Assembly: GCF_007752535.1 (NCBI RefSeq)
Contig: NZ_CP036426.1
Coordinates: forward strand, 6,634,001 to 6,698,000
DNA length: 64,000 bases
Direction: 5' to 3'
Origin: Tautonia plasticadhaerens
GTDB lineage: Bacteria; Planctomycetota; Planctomycetia; Isosphaerales; Isosphaeraceae
Shown: one piece after another, positions 7,208 through 17,330 of the stretch
How the letters are laid out: the number at the start of each line of letters is the position of its first letter
Numbering within the stretch: the stretch's first letter is position 1
Notes under the pieces: model-generated
The model's input: only the letters and a program-made list of their open reading frames with translations
Database searches by the model: none
What the model was told of the DNA's origin: nothing
Program-made: the position numbers and the translations under genes

Positions 7208-9307
7208 ATGAGCTGGAGCCGTGACGGCCGGGATCGACGGATTCGAGGGCCGGGCATCGATGCCATGGTCGCGCTGGCGGCCGGGATCCTGGCCGCCAGC
7301 GCCGGCCTTGCCGTCGTCCGGGGCTTACCCGACGGGTTGGCCGGGGCGCTGCTCGGCGCAGCGGTGGCCTTGCCGATCGGGGTGATCTGGGGGGTCGATT
7401 GCACGCGTCGCCGGTGGCGAAGGCCGATCAGGCGGATCAACGAGACGCTGGTCGACCGCCCCCAGGGGATCGGCCTGGTCATCCCCTCCCCGAGACCGAA
7501 GGTCGGCCGGGACGCCCCGATCGAGGTGCAGGTCCTGGCCCGATCGGTCGTCGACCTCCAGGATCGCTTGAGCTTCTCGATGCGGGCGCTCAACGCGGGC
7601 TCCTCCGGCCATCCCCGGGAGGCCATGACGCGCAGCGGGCTGTTCAACCCACCGTCCGAACCCGGCGGCGGTGAATCCTCCTCGTCGAATTCATTCGAAG
7701 GGGAAGACATGATCGGCCGGCTCGACCCCGGCTCGCTCCGCTGGACCGAGGCGAGCCCGGCGTTGCAAACCTTCCTGGGCGCCGGGCTGGATCGACTCCG
7801 GGACCTCTCGATCCTGGAACTCCTCCATCCCGACGACCGCGTCCCCGCCGGGAGGCAGCTCCGGGACGTCTCCGGTCGGGGCGAGGCACTCGGCCTGGTC
7901 TACCGGATGGGGACCCTCGGGGGGGACCGGAAGGCGGTCGAACTGAACGTCTCGGCCCGATACGGCCCCGACGGCGTGGCCGTATACCTGCGGTGCCACG
8001 TGACCGACGTGACCGAACAAATCCGGGCCCGGCGCGAGGAACGCCGGAGGACCCGTGAGCTGATCCGCCTGAATGACGAACTGAGGCGGACGAATCGAGC
8101 CCTAGCAGAGCTGAAGGATCGCTACAGCGACCTGTATCAGAACGCCCCGGCGATGTACTTCAGCCTCGACCTGGAAGGGAGGCTGCTCGTCTGCAACGAC
8201 ACCCTGCTGAAGACCCTCGGATACAGCCGACGGGACCTGATCGGCCGCCCCTACGAGAACCTCCTCCCCGTGTCGGATCGCCCGACCTTCCGGGGCCGGT
8301 TCGCTCAGTATCTCCAGGACGGCCGGATCGAGGCCGAGAGCCGATGGGCGGCCGTCGACGGCCGGGAGATCGACGTCTTCGTCACCGCCGTGGCCGTCCG
8401 GGACAGCGAGGGCCGCTTGCTTCACTCCCGGAGCGTCGCCCAGGACATTACCACCCGCAAGCGATTGGAGGCCGAGCTGCGCCGGAACAACGACCGGCTC
8501 GCCCGGATCAACGACGAGCTGTCTCGGAAGAACACCGAGCTGGACGAGTTTTCGTACGTCATTTCCCATGACCTCCAGGAGCCGGTCCGGACCCTGATCG
8601 CCTTCTCCGGCTTCCTGAGGCAGGAGTACACCGACCGGCTCGACGAGCAGGCGATCGAGTACCTCGACTACCTGACCGAGGCCTCGAGCCGGATGCGGAC
8701 CCTGATCCAGGATCTCCTCGAACTCTCAAGGGCCGGGCGGACGGCGGCGGATTTCGGCCCGGTCCCTCTGGACTTGGTGCTGGCCACCCTCCGCGTCGAC
8801 TACGCCGAGCTGATCCGGGCCAAGGGGGCCGAGGTCACCGCCACCGGGCCCTTGCCGACCTGCTGGGGGGACCGCACCCGGATCGGCCAGTTGCTGGGGA
8901 ACCTCATCGGCAACGGCCTGAAGTATAATGAATCGGGGCAGCCCCGGGTCGAGATCGGGGTCATCCCCACGCATTCCCCCGGGGACGGCCGCAGGGTGAC
9001 GCTGGCGATCCGGGACAACGGGATCGGCATCGATCCCCAGTTCCACGACAAGATCTTCCAGATGTTCCGCAGGCTCCACGCCCGAGACCGCTACGATGGG
9101 ACCGGCGCAGGCCTGGCCATCTGCCAGAAGATCGCCCGGGCCCACGGCGGCCGGATCTGGGTCGAGAGCAGTCCCGGCGAGGGCTCAACCTTCTTCGTCG
9201 AATTGCCGATCGCTCCCTCGGGCTCACTCACCACCCACCTGCCGAGTTCCGGCCACGGCCCGACGGCACCGGCCAACGCCCCGGACGACGCGATCCATGC
9301 CCGTTGA
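7208..9307 (+). CDS. Membrane-anchored PAS-domain sensor histidine kinase
   Basis: The protein is 699 aa from this start. Two hydrophobic helices (about residues 18-40 and 43-63) anchor it with almost no periplasmic loop. Two PAS-like domains follow (about 165-275 and 305-420, the second with YQNAPAMYFSLD and LGYSRRDLIGRPYENLL), then a helical linker, a HisKA region with phospho-His ~454 in FSYVISHDLQEPVRTL, and HATPase_c (NLIGNGLKYN, DNGIGIDPQ, GTGAGLAI). This HisKA type is common in phytochrome-like kinases. An ATG at 7187 is also in frame; 7208 is preferred because GAGG sits six bases upstream. Its 3' end overlaps the following regulator by 11 bases, so the two are translationally coupled. 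Confidence 0.9.
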   Translation: MSWSRDGRDRRIRGPGIDAMVALAAGILAASAGLAVVRGLPDGLAGALLGAAVALPIGVIWGVDCTRRRWRRPIRRINETLVDRPQGIGLVIPSPRPKVGRDAPIEVQVLARSVVDLQDRLSFSMRALNAGSSGHPREAMTRSGLFNPPSEPGGGESSSSNSFEGEDMIGRLDPGSLRWTEASPALQTFLGAGLDRLRDLSILELLHPDDRVPAGRQLRDVSGRGEALGLVYRMGTLGGDRKAVELNVSARYGPDGVAVYLRCHVTDVTEQIRARREERRRTRELIRLNDELRRTNRALAELKDRYSDLYQNAPAMYFSLDLEGRLLVCNDTLLKTLGYSRRDLIGRPYENLLPVSDRPTFRGRFAQYLQDGRIEAESRWAAVDGREIDVFVTAVAVRDSEGRLLHSRSVAQDITTRKRLEAELRRNNDRLARINDELSRKNTELDEFSYVISHDLQEPVRTLIAFSGFLRQEYTDRLDEQAIEYLDYLTEASSRMRTLIQDLLELSRAGRTAADFGPVPLDLVLATLRVDYAELIRAKGAEVTATGPLPTCWGDRTRIGQLLGNLIGNGLKYNESGQPRVEIGVIPTHSPGDGRRVTLAIRDNGIGIDPQFHDKIFQMFRRLHARDRYDGTGAGLAICQKIARAHGGRIWVESSPGEGSTFFVELPIAPSGSLTTHLPSSGHGPTAPANAPDDAIHAR

Positions 9308-9749
9308 GTTCCACATCCTCCTGGTCGAGGACAGCCCCTCCGACGTCCTCATCATCCGTCGGGCCCTGGCCGAGGCCGGCTTCACCCACCGGCTGTCGAT
9401 CCTCGGCGACGGCGCCTCGGCGATGGCCTGCCTCGACCGCCTCGCCGACCCATCGACACCCGCGGATCAGGTCCCCGACCTCGTCTTGCTCGACCTGAAC
9501 CTCCCCGGCCCCGACGGCGGCCAACTCCTCCTCAGGATCAAGACCGACACCGTCCTCCGGACCATCCCTGTGGTCGTCCTCACGACCTCCGGTCGGGACG
9601 AGGACGTTTGGCGCAGTTACCACTCCGGCGCAAACACGTTCGTCCAGAAGCCCGCCGACTTCCAGAATTATCGCGAACTCGCCCTCACCCTCCGTCGCTA
9701 CTGGGAACAGCTCGCCACCCGCCCCCCCCGCCGGCCTCCGGAGGAGTGA
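9297..9749 (+). CDS. Single-domain response regulator, Rcp1-like
   Basis: The 150-aa protein is a receiver domain only: EDSPSDVLIIRRAL at the N-terminus, phospho-acceptor Asp66 in LVLLDLNLPGPDG, Thr-Thr-Ser switch in VVVLTTSGRDED, and the conserved Lys in TFVQKPADF. The long insertion before the Asp strand and the C-terminal YW motif match the Rcp1 family that partners phytochrome-type kinases. It overlaps the stop of the upstream kinase, its probable phosphodonor. With no output domain it presumably acts by protein-protein contact or as a shuttle to another kinase. The proline-rich tail (142-150) looks disordered. Confidence 0.93.
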   Translation: MPVEFHILLVEDSPSDVLIIRRALAEAGFTHRLSILGDGASAMACLDRLADPSTPADQVPDLVLLDLNLPGPDGGQLLLRIKTDTVLRTIPVVVLTTSGRDEDVWRSYHSGANTFVQKPADFQNYRELALTLRRYWEQLATRPPRRPPEE

Positions 9750-10153
9750 TCCCGCCCCAAGCGGGCCATGCTCCCGCCCGCGTTGATCCGGCGGAGCTGG
9801 GGCGCCTTCGGCGGGTCGTCCATTCGACGTGGGTAGTCAACGATCGGCGAGGATCGCTCCCGTCCCCCACCCGGGCCGGGGACGAACCGGGGACGGCATC
9901 GGAGGCGAGGTCGAGCGAGGACGGCCGGTCCGAACGCCGCCGGAAGAACGAGCCGGCTTCCCGAGGGACAGCGTCGGGATCGCTGGGATCGCCGGTCAAT
10001 CCGGTTCCCCATCGCCGAGGTCAGCGACGGACAACCAGCCCACGTCCGGACGGCCATCCTCGGTTTCGATCCGGAGGTCCGCGAGGAGCAGCGCGATGAA
10101 CGTCGATCGCGTAACTTCGGCCTCCCAGGCAGGAGTCCCCGTGACGATCCCGC
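9750..10153. other. 404-bp gap between convergent genes with a possible 53-aa minus-strand ORF
   Basis: Most of this stretch shows no coding signature. On the minus strand, a frame from a TTG at 10157 (overlapping the yqgE stop in an ATTGA-type junction) to 9996 encodes 53 residues with a less biased composition than neighbouring shadow frames (for example FIALLLADLRIE and GRPDVGWLSVADL). It could be a translationally coupled small protein downstream of yqgE, but there is no homology evidence and the start codon is weak. Confidence 0.3.
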
Positions 10154-10708
10154 TCAATTGAGGCTGGGGTCGTCCGGCAGCTGATCCAGCCCGAGCGCAT
10201 CGGCCAGCAGGCTCGCGGAGAGGTGCTTGAGCACCTCCTCCCACATGCTCACGTCCCCTCCCCTCAGGGCAACTTCCGGGTCGGCAGGGGAGATGATCCA
10301 GGAATCCTGGTCCAGCTCCATCTCGAGTTGTCCAGCCCCCCAGCCCGCGTAATTCGCCAGGAACCGGGACGGCTCGACCCGGAGGCGGATCAACTCCTGG
10401 AGCTTGTCGGGGTCGACGGTCGAGAACAGGCCATCGAGCACCTCCTGGTCCCCCAGCCCCTCGAGCGAGTGCAACGCGATGAGCGGGCCGGGTACGGGGC
10501 CGCCGAGGTGAATCGGCTTGTCCCATTCGACCAGCCGCCCGAAGGCCTCCTCGGAGACCTCGGCGAGCGAGGCCCCGGTCGGCCGGTTGAGCACGATCCC
10601 GGCCGCCCCCGCATCCGTGTGCTCGATCATCAGCAGCACCGTCCGGACGAAATTCGGATCGGCCAAACTCCTGGACGCGACGAGGAAGTGTCCCTTGAGG
10701 CTCTTCAT
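10154..10708 (-). CDS. YqgE/AlgH family protein (UPF0301)
   Basis: This 184-aa protein matches the YqgE/AlgH family in length and in its motifs: MKSLKGHFLVASRSLADPNF, RTVLLMIEHTDAGAAGIVLNRPTG, the HLGGPVPG turn and ANYAGWGAGQLEMEL. AlgH was linked to alginate regulation in Pseudomonas, but the biochemical function of the family is unsettled. The C-terminus (LKHLSASLLADALGLDQLP) is somewhat longer than usual. It lies 117 bases downstream of coaX on the same strand and may be the last gene of an rpmA-obgE-coaX-yqgE unit. Confidence 0.92.
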   Translation of the reverse strand: MKSLKGHFLVASRSLADPNFVRTVLLMIEHTDAGAAGIVLNRPTGASLAEVSEEAFGRLVEWDKPIHLGGPVPGPLIALHSLEGLGDQEVLDGLFSTVDPDKLQELIRLRVEPSRFLANYAGWGAGQLEMELDQDSWIISPADPEVALRGGDVSMWEEVLKHLSASLLADALGLDQLPDDPSLN

Positions 10709-10825
10709 CTCGATGTGTCCCAGGGTCTGGTCGTTCCGGGAGGCCAGGCGGGACGTGCGGAGTCCGCCTTCGGCCCGGGCGGGAGCGACGATTCTATCGG
10801 CTCGGCCCGGTCGAGTCGATTCCCG

Positions 10826-11602
10826 TCATCGGCTCGTGACGGGAGTGGTCCGAGCAATCGAGAGGCCGATCAGCACGAGATCCGGCTCGACCTCGGTAAG
10901 TCGCCCTCCCACGAGCGGCGCAAGGCCCGATGCGTCTCCCCCGGTCCAGACGACCCAGGGCGGTGGGTCAGTCCCTTCGGATAGCCGGGCGATCAGCTCT
11001 CGAATCGTCCCGACGGCCCCCCAAACGATCCCGGCAGTCATCGCGGGGCGGGTCGAGGCACCCCAGGCGGGGGGCTCGATTTCGGAAAGCAGCGAGGCGA
11101 AGTCGGGGAGTTGGGCCGTCCCGGCGTGCAATGCCCGGGAGGCGAGCGAGAGACCGATCCCGATGGCCCCCCCCTGCCACCCGCCGTCAGGGCCGATCCG
11201 TTCCACCGTGATCGCCGTACCGCACTGCACCACGATCCCCGGGCCGGAATGCCCCTTCCCCGAGACCGCCGCCAGGACAGCCAGGGCCCGATCGGCCCCG
11301 GTCCGGCCGGGCGCTTCGAGTCCGTGGCGGACCGGCACATCCGCGGCGGACCGGTACCACCGGATCGGCCCGATCCCCCGTCCCCGGAGCGTCTCCCCGA
11401 GCCGCTCCGCCGCCGGAGGGTTGACCGAGGCGACCGAGACCTCGAGGATTCCCCCCATCGCCAGACGGTCCAGTATCATGCCCCACGAGGCCTGATCCCC
11501 GATCGTCGTGGCCATCGACCCGACGAGGCGTCCTCCCTCGTCGAGCCGTCCCCACTTGATCCGCGAATTGCCGATGTCGATCACGAGGGCGGGGGGAGGC
11601 AC
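10826..11602 (-). CDS. coaX: Type III pantothenate kinase
   Basis: The 258-aa protein has the CoaX signatures: the ASKHA phosphate loop DIGNSRIKWG at the N-terminus, GADRALAVLAA with the catalytic Asp, VVQCGTAITVE, and GGAIGIGLSLASRALHAGTAQLP. Type III pantothenate kinases catalyse the first committed step of coenzyme A synthesis and are insensitive to CoA feedback. The gene lies 48 bases downstream of obgE on the same strand, suggesting shared transcription. Length and motifs are normal. Confidence 0.95.
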   Translation of the reverse strand: MPPPALVIDIGNSRIKWGRLDEGGRLVGSMATTIGDQASWGMILDRLAMGGILEVSVASVNPPAAERLGETLRGRGIGPIRWYRSAADVPVRHGLEAPGRTGADRALAVLAAVSGKGHSGPGIVVQCGTAITVERIGPDGGWQGGAIGIGLSLASRALHAGTAQLPDFASLLSEIEPPAWGASTRPAMTAGIVWGAVGTIRELIARLSEGTDPPPWVVWTGGDASGLAPLVGGRLTEVEPDLVLIGLSIARTTPVTSR

Positions 11603-11650
11603 TCGACCCTCCTCGATCTCGAAGGGGACCTCGGATGGGCGGAAGGGCCG

Positions 11651-12688
<1,038 letters not shown>

Positions 12689-12800
12689 TCACGACTTTCG
12701 AGAATGCACGACGCCCGGCCACTCCCCCCGAGTCGGGGACCGATGGCCGGGCATCGCTGTGGGGACGATCGAGGATCGCCGGTCGGGAGCCCCCCGGCCG

Positions 12801-13064
12801 TCAGGCGTTGGCCACGACCTCGACCGGACGGACGTTGATCCGGCGGCCTTCCTGATCGAAATAGACCTCGCCCTCCTTCAGGGCGAAGATGGTCCAGTCA
12901 CGGCCGACGCCGACATTCTTGCCCGGCCGCCACTTGGTGCCGTGCTGCCGGCAGATGATGGCACCGGCCTTGGCGTGCTGGCCGCCGAACAATTTGATTC
13001 CCAGCCGCTGCGCGTTCGAATCGCGACCGTTGCGGCTGGAGCCCTGACCTTTCTTGTGAGCCAT
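12801..13064 (-). CDS. rpmA: 50S ribosomal protein L27
   Basis: This 87-aa protein is full length for L27: [20 protein letters not shown] at the N-terminus (its basic tail reaches the peptidyl transferase centre), [33 protein letters not shown] and the [10 protein letters not shown] strand. It needs no N-terminal processing because Met-Ala-His starts directly, unlike the Firmicutes form. obgE follows 115 bases downstream. L21 (rplU), which usually precedes rpmA, is not present here; the upstream neighbour is the membrane patatin-like gene. Confidence 0.98.
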   Translation of the reverse strand: MAHKKGQGSSRNGRDSNAQRLGIKLFGGQHAKAGAIICRQHGTKWRPGKNVGVGRDWTIFALKEGEVYFDQEGRRINVRPVEVVANA

Positions 13065-13169
13065 CTCGAAAGAACCTCGACCGTGCGATTCGCCTCACAT
13101 CGACCGCCCTCGCCGGGCGGTCGGCGCGGGGCGTATTGTCAGGACCCCGCGAATAAACCGATCATATCC

Positions 13170-13222
13170 GAACCGCCTCCCGCCCGGCAAGCCCGGGGGT
13201 CATGTCGGGCGGGAGGCGGTTC
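13170..13222 (-). terminator. 17-bp perfect inverted repeat between the patatin-like gene and rpmA
   Basis: The arms 13170-13186 (GAACCGCCTCCCGCCCG) and 13206-13222 are exact reverse complements around a 19-nt loop. The structure lies 52 bases past the end of the minus-strand patatin-like gene and ~105 bases before the rpmA start. On the minus strand it is followed by a short AT-richer stretch (GGATATGATCGGTTTATT) but not by a T-run. A terminator for the long membrane-protein transcript is the simplest reading; a structured rpmA leader is the alternative. Confidence 0.55.
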
Positions 13223-13273
13223 CGGCCTGCGGCTTCTGGCCGGGGAGGCCGGGGCCACACCGGTGGGCCCCAC

Positions 13274-16200
13274 CTACCCGTATTGCGCGGCCCCCCGGGC
13301 CACCCCCTCGCCGACGCGGTACTGGCGTTCGACGTGCCCGATGCACGAGCCCGCCAGGCGGCACGACTCGCAGGAGTCGCCCGGGGGCCGGGACGGATCC
13401 CGGGACTTCTCGGGGACCGGCGATTCGCCTCGCGCGATCGATTCCAACGCCCGTTGGAATTCGGGTTCAGAGGCGAGCTCCCTCCCGATGTGGCGGCCGA
13501 GCAGGCGATAGGTGTTCATCCGGGAGGCGGTATAGAACTGGTCCAGCGGCGGGTCGTCGGGGAACAGCGACTCGGGGCTCCTGCGGAGGAGGCTTTCCCC
13601 CTCGTCCCCGGTCAAGGTCGGCCGGACGTAGATCAGCACCCCCTCGGCCCCGTCGCAGTACCGGACGTGGGCGAAGAGGAAATGCTCCCGGGAGAGCGAC
13701 ACCCCCGAGGGAGTCGCCGAGATGGGGGAAGGGGTCGGTTCGGGGACAGCGGGACCGTCCCGGGGGCCCGACGGGACTTCGCCCGACCCATCCTCCCCCG
13801 TCGCCTGACCATCGGAGTCGGCCGACGGCGTGTACGGCACCGATGACGGAGCGCCTTGGCCGGGTTCCGAACCGATCCGGGCCTCGTCCGCCCGGGAGAG
13901 GACGAGTTGGAGTCCCCAACCGCCCTGACGACGGCACCCCGGGAGGGGGCCGGGGAACTCTTCGAGCCTCCCGGTGTCCAGCCAATGGCCGTACGCCGCC
14001 GGGCTGAGGAACGGGCCGATCTCGATCCCGTCGATCCGGGCCTGGCGAAGGACCTCCATCAGGGCGCCGAGGCGGAGTTCGGGGTCGTCGTCCTGGCTGC
14101 AATCCGAGGCGACGATCAACGCGCAACCGCGATCCAGGAGGGCCTTGAGCCCCAGGTTCTCAACGTGGGCCCCGTCGGTCAGCAGGTATCGGCGGTCCCC
14201 CTGCCGATCGATCCCCAACGACTGGAAGACGTGGAACCCCAGCCACTCTAAGGCCGACCCCTTGGACGCGGCGTATCGGCCAAGGGGTCCTCCCTCGGGC
14301 GGCTCGCCGAGGTCCCGGATCCAGAGCCCGGTGCGGATGTTGAGCAGATGCAGGATCGCCGCCAAAGCCGGGTTCGCCACCTGACCGGGCGAGAGGAACG
14401 CCCCGGAGATGGCGACCAGATTGGCCAGGTCCAGTTGGTTCCTCCGCGCGAACTCGTTCGAGGGCTTGCTCCCCTCCCGGCCGTTGAGCCAGAACCCGGT
14501 CTCCTTGGAACCGATCGCGACCGGGGAAAAGGTGAAGATGTCTTTCGCCAGTTCCGGCTCCAGCCCCAGCGCCCGGTGACCCTGCACCGTGGCGTTGATC
14601 AGCAGCAACGGGGCGCGACGCTTGACCGCCCCGCCCTGGGACGGGCCCTCCCGCCCCCGGATCCGGGCCGATCCGGCGGGCAAGCCGAGGTAGGAACCCC
14701 GGTCGTCGTGCAGCCAACCGGACCCGGACGGGCCGAGACGGCCGCCGAGCCAGCGGTCCCGGACGTGCTCCCGGTAGAACGCGTGCAGCGAGAAGTGGTT
14801 CACGTCGACCAGACAGCAGAGCAGCCAGATGCCGAGCGAGATCGCGATGATCTCGACCCTGGCCCACTGGTCCTCCCCCCAGACCACCGACGAGAAGATC
14901 ACGTCGGGCCCGCTGCCCCGGCGGACTCGCATCAGGTCGCCGAGGTACAGCCTCAGCCCGTCCCGATTATTGTTGCGGATCGCGGCCTGCAGGATCGCGC
15001 CCTCCTCGCCGGAATCGACCTGCGACTCCAGGGATTGGAGATACCTGGCCCGTTGCATGTATCGATCCCAGAAGCCGCGATTCACGGCCCCCCCCTCCCG
15101 GACCGGTCCCGGGTCGGACCCTGTTCCGGGGGACGGTAAGAAGGAGACCTCGGACTCGGCGGTGAGGATGTCGGAGTAGAGGTCCGAGCAGCTCAAGACC
15201 CTGTCGGCGATCGCCCTCGCCACCTCGTCCCGCTTGACCCTCCGCTCGTTCTCGAGCCTGTATCGCTCCGGCGCGTCGAGGACGACGCGCCGCAGCCAGG
15301 GATGGGAGTCGAGCCGCTCGATGCGCTGGTTCAGGCGGACCTCCTCGGCCAGCCCGGTCGACGAGGAGCCGTCCCGGACGGCCAGCAAACGAGCCGCGAG
15401 GCGTCCCCAGCCCACTCCGGCGACAGGGCGGGAAGTCGGCGAGGTCTGGTCCAAAATCGCGCCTTCGACGACCGGAATGGATTGCTCTCCCGCCTCCGTC
15501 GCCCGACCGGCCCGGCCCGGTGGCGTCGAGGCTTGCTCCCCCTCGGCCGACGTCGCGGGATCGGTCTCGGACGCCCCCGCGTGGATCCGCTGCCAGGCGA
15601 GATCCCAATCACTGAAATCCCGGAAGTTGAACGCCTCCTTCGGGATGGCATTCCGGCGACGGTTGAACCCCGAGACGTCCTCCCGGGCGACCATGCCGTA
15701 GAGGACGAAGACCAGCAATAGCAGGAAGCCATAGCTGCAGAGGAAGATCACGACCTGGTAGACCGGCCTCAGGCGACTCGCGGTCAGGTGGTCGGAGATC
15801 GACCGAGTGCTCCGAAGGAGGTCCCTCCACCGGAAAAACGCCAGCGAGGTGAGCCCGAGCGCCGCGATCGCCGCATGGTAAGCCTGCTGCCCGAGGAGGG
15901 TCAGCAACTTCGACCACCCCTGCCCAGCGGCACTCGCCCCGACCGCCTCCCCGCCACCGACGTCGATGTCCCCGGTCGTGACCAGCCCGGCGATACAAAA
16001 AAGAAGCGTCAACAGGGGGAGGATGAACAGCCATTTCGGGTTCGACCCGGTCCCCACCGCGGTCCCCCCGGCAGACCGGGCCTTGACCCGGAGGAACACG
16101 ACCGCGGACAGGACCGCAACACCGAGGGAGACCAGGTGTGCGGCGAACCAGGCGTTGAAGAGCCAGTCCGGCGCCCTGCCGGGCAGCGGCCTGAAGAGGC

Positions 16201-17041
16201 TGCGCTCCCAGTGCGACGCGACCGCGACCCAGCCGCAGTACAAAAACACGACGGTCACGCACACACTCAGCCAGATCCTCATCCGACGGGGACGATTGCG
16301 CAACGCGAAGGCGACGCCGATTCCCCCCAGGGACAGCCAGAACGGGACGAAGCCCCGGGGCACGTCAGCTCCCATCCCGACGAGCCCCAGGAAGCTCGAC
16401 GCGAAGGGGGAGTCGATCGTGCGGAAGATTAGCGCGAGCGTCCCCAGCACCCAGATTAACAGGGACCCCGTCTTCACCACCTGGAACGCGAATCCCACGA
16501 ACCAGACGCCCACGGCCCAAGACCACCTCGGGACGGAGTCGGAGACGAACTCGATCTTGCCGAATCGGGAGTTCGACGCGGCAATCCCCTCCGGGGCCCG
16601 GTCTGCCCTCGAGCTGCCCGGATCGGGAACCATGGTCGTCGCCAGATGCCCGGCGACATAGCTCCCCCCGGAGACCGAAGAGAGGTAGTCGAAGAGCTCC
16701 AGGTAGCGCGGACGCTCGCCCCGCGCCGCCCCCTTCGGCTCGACGCCGGGCAGCACCTCATCGGGCGAGCCCTCGAGTTCCGGATCCGCGTCGAAGGCCT
16801 GCTCATCGAGCGCCTCCAGCATCCCCAGGTTGAAGCAGGCCGACCGGATCCCGCCCCCGGAGAGGGCCAATCCGGTCCGGTAGTCGAGACCCTCGTCTCC
16901 CTTGAGGAGATGGAAGTCAGCCCGCCGCTTGCGGATGACCTTGCGTTCGCCGAGGACCACGTCCTCCACCTTCGTCGTATATCGGTCACCTCGGCCGCGA
17001 TCGACAGGCCGACCACGATCCTGGCCGTTCCCTTGGGACAT
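13274..17041 (-). CDS. Large membrane-embedded patatin-like lipase family protein
   Basis: The 1255-aa protein begins with the first half of a patatin fold: the oxyanion-hole block LSGGGIRSACFNLGMLEAL (residues 60-78) and the nucleophile elbow SVSGGSY with Ser124. Unlike the usual G-x-S-x-G, it reads S-V-S-G-G. Several hydrophobic segments follow (about 172-207, 230-247, 255-275, 297-317, 337-355 and more to ~450, and another near 740). The catalytic Asp motif DGAHVENLGLKALL appears only near residue 955, so the lipase is split by a ~600-residue membrane and soluble insertion. The C-terminus is rich in Pro/Ser/Gly, then Cys-containing (SCESCRLAGSC). It probably acts on membrane lipids. It is transcribed away from the WXG-like genes. 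Confidence 0.8.
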   Translation of the reverse strand: MSQGNGQDRGRPVDRGRGDRYTTKVEDVVLGERKVIRKRRADFHLLKGDEGLDYRTGLALSGGGIRSACFNLGMLEALDEQAFDADPELEGSPDEVLPGVEPKGAARGERPRYLELFDYLSSVSGGSYVAGHLATTMVPDPGSSRADRAPEGIAASNSRFGKIEFVSDSVPRWSWAVGVWFVGFAFQVVKTGSLLIWVLGTLALIFRTIDSPFASSFLGLVGMGADVPRGFVPFWLSLGGIGVAFALRNRPRRMRIWLSVCVTVVFLYCGWVAVASHWERSLFRPLPGRAPDWLFNAWFAAHLVSLGVAVLSAVVFLRVKARSAGGTAVGTGSNPKWLFILPLLTLLFCIAGLVTTGDIDVGGGEAVGASAAGQGWSKLLTLLGQQAYHAAIAALGLTSLAFFRWRDLLRSTRSISDHLTASRLRPVYQVVIFLCSYGFLLLLVFVLYGMVAREDVSGFNRRRNAIPKEAFNFRDFSDWDLAWQRIHAGASETDPATSAEGEQASTPPGRAGRATEAGEQSIPVVEGAILDQTSPTSRPVAGVGWGRLAARLLAVRDGSSSTGLAEEVRLNQRIERLDSHPWLRRVVLDAPERYRLENERRVKRDEVARAIADRVLSCSDLYSDILTAESEVSFLPSPGTGSDPGPVREGGAVNRGFWDRYMQRARYLQSLESQVDSGEEGAILQAAIRNNNRDGLRLYLGDLMRVRRGSGPDVIFSSVVWGEDQWARVEIIAISLGIWLLCCLVDVNHFSLHAFYREHVRDRWLGGRLGPSGSGWLHDDRGSYLGLPAGSARIRGREGPSQGGAVKRRAPLLLINATVQGHRALGLEPELAKDIFTFSPVAIGSKETGFWLNGREGSKPSNEFARRNQLDLANLVAISGAFLSPGQVANPALAAILHLLNIRTGLWIRDLGEPPEGGPLGRYAASKGSALEWLGFHVFQSLGIDRQGDRRYLLTDGAHVENLGLKALLDRGCALIVASDCSQDDDPELRLGALMEVLRQARIDGIEIGPFLSPAAYGHWLDTGRLEEFPGPLPGCRRQGGWGLQLVLSRADEARIGSEPGQGAPSSVPYTPSADSDGQATGEDGSGEVPSGPRDGPAVPEPTPSPISATPSGVSLSREHFLFAHVRYCDGAEGVLIYVRPTLTGDEGESLLRRSPESLFPDDPPLDQFYTASRMNTYRLLGRHIGRELASEPEFQRALESIARGESPVPEKSRDPSRPPGDSCESCRLAGSCIGHVERQYRVGEGVARGAAQYG

Positions 17042-17135
17042 CGTCTTGTCCTAATCGTGCAAAGACGCCGAAACTCGCGTCTGGGCGGCCGCCGACCCGG
17101 CCCATCTGGCCCGATTCGTCGCCCGAACATGACAT

Positions 17136-17175
17136 CTTGCCCTAGATTGGCAAGTCGCCGCATTCCGATTAAAGC
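17136..17175 (+). promoter_or_regulatory. Dyad and possible promoter ahead of the WXG100-like genes
   Basis: In the 289-bp divergent gap, CTTGCC (17136-17141) and GGCAAG (17149-17154) form a perfect 6-bp dyad around 7 bases. It overlaps a TTGGCA box (17147-17152) that is followed 17 bases later by TAAAGC (17170-17175). This could be a promoter with an operator over its -35 box serving the plus-strand genes. The evidence is pattern only. Confidence 0.3.
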
Positions 17176-17330
17176 AGATCGGCACACGAAGGCAACCAGG
17201 CAACGTCCGGGATCGGTTGGTCGAAACGCACTCTCGGGGGACGCACCGGCCACCGCTTTACACCCCGTCCGCCCGGCCGGTAGGCTGATGTGATCGGTTC
17301 GAATCGCTCCCCTTCTCGGAGCCAAGGACG

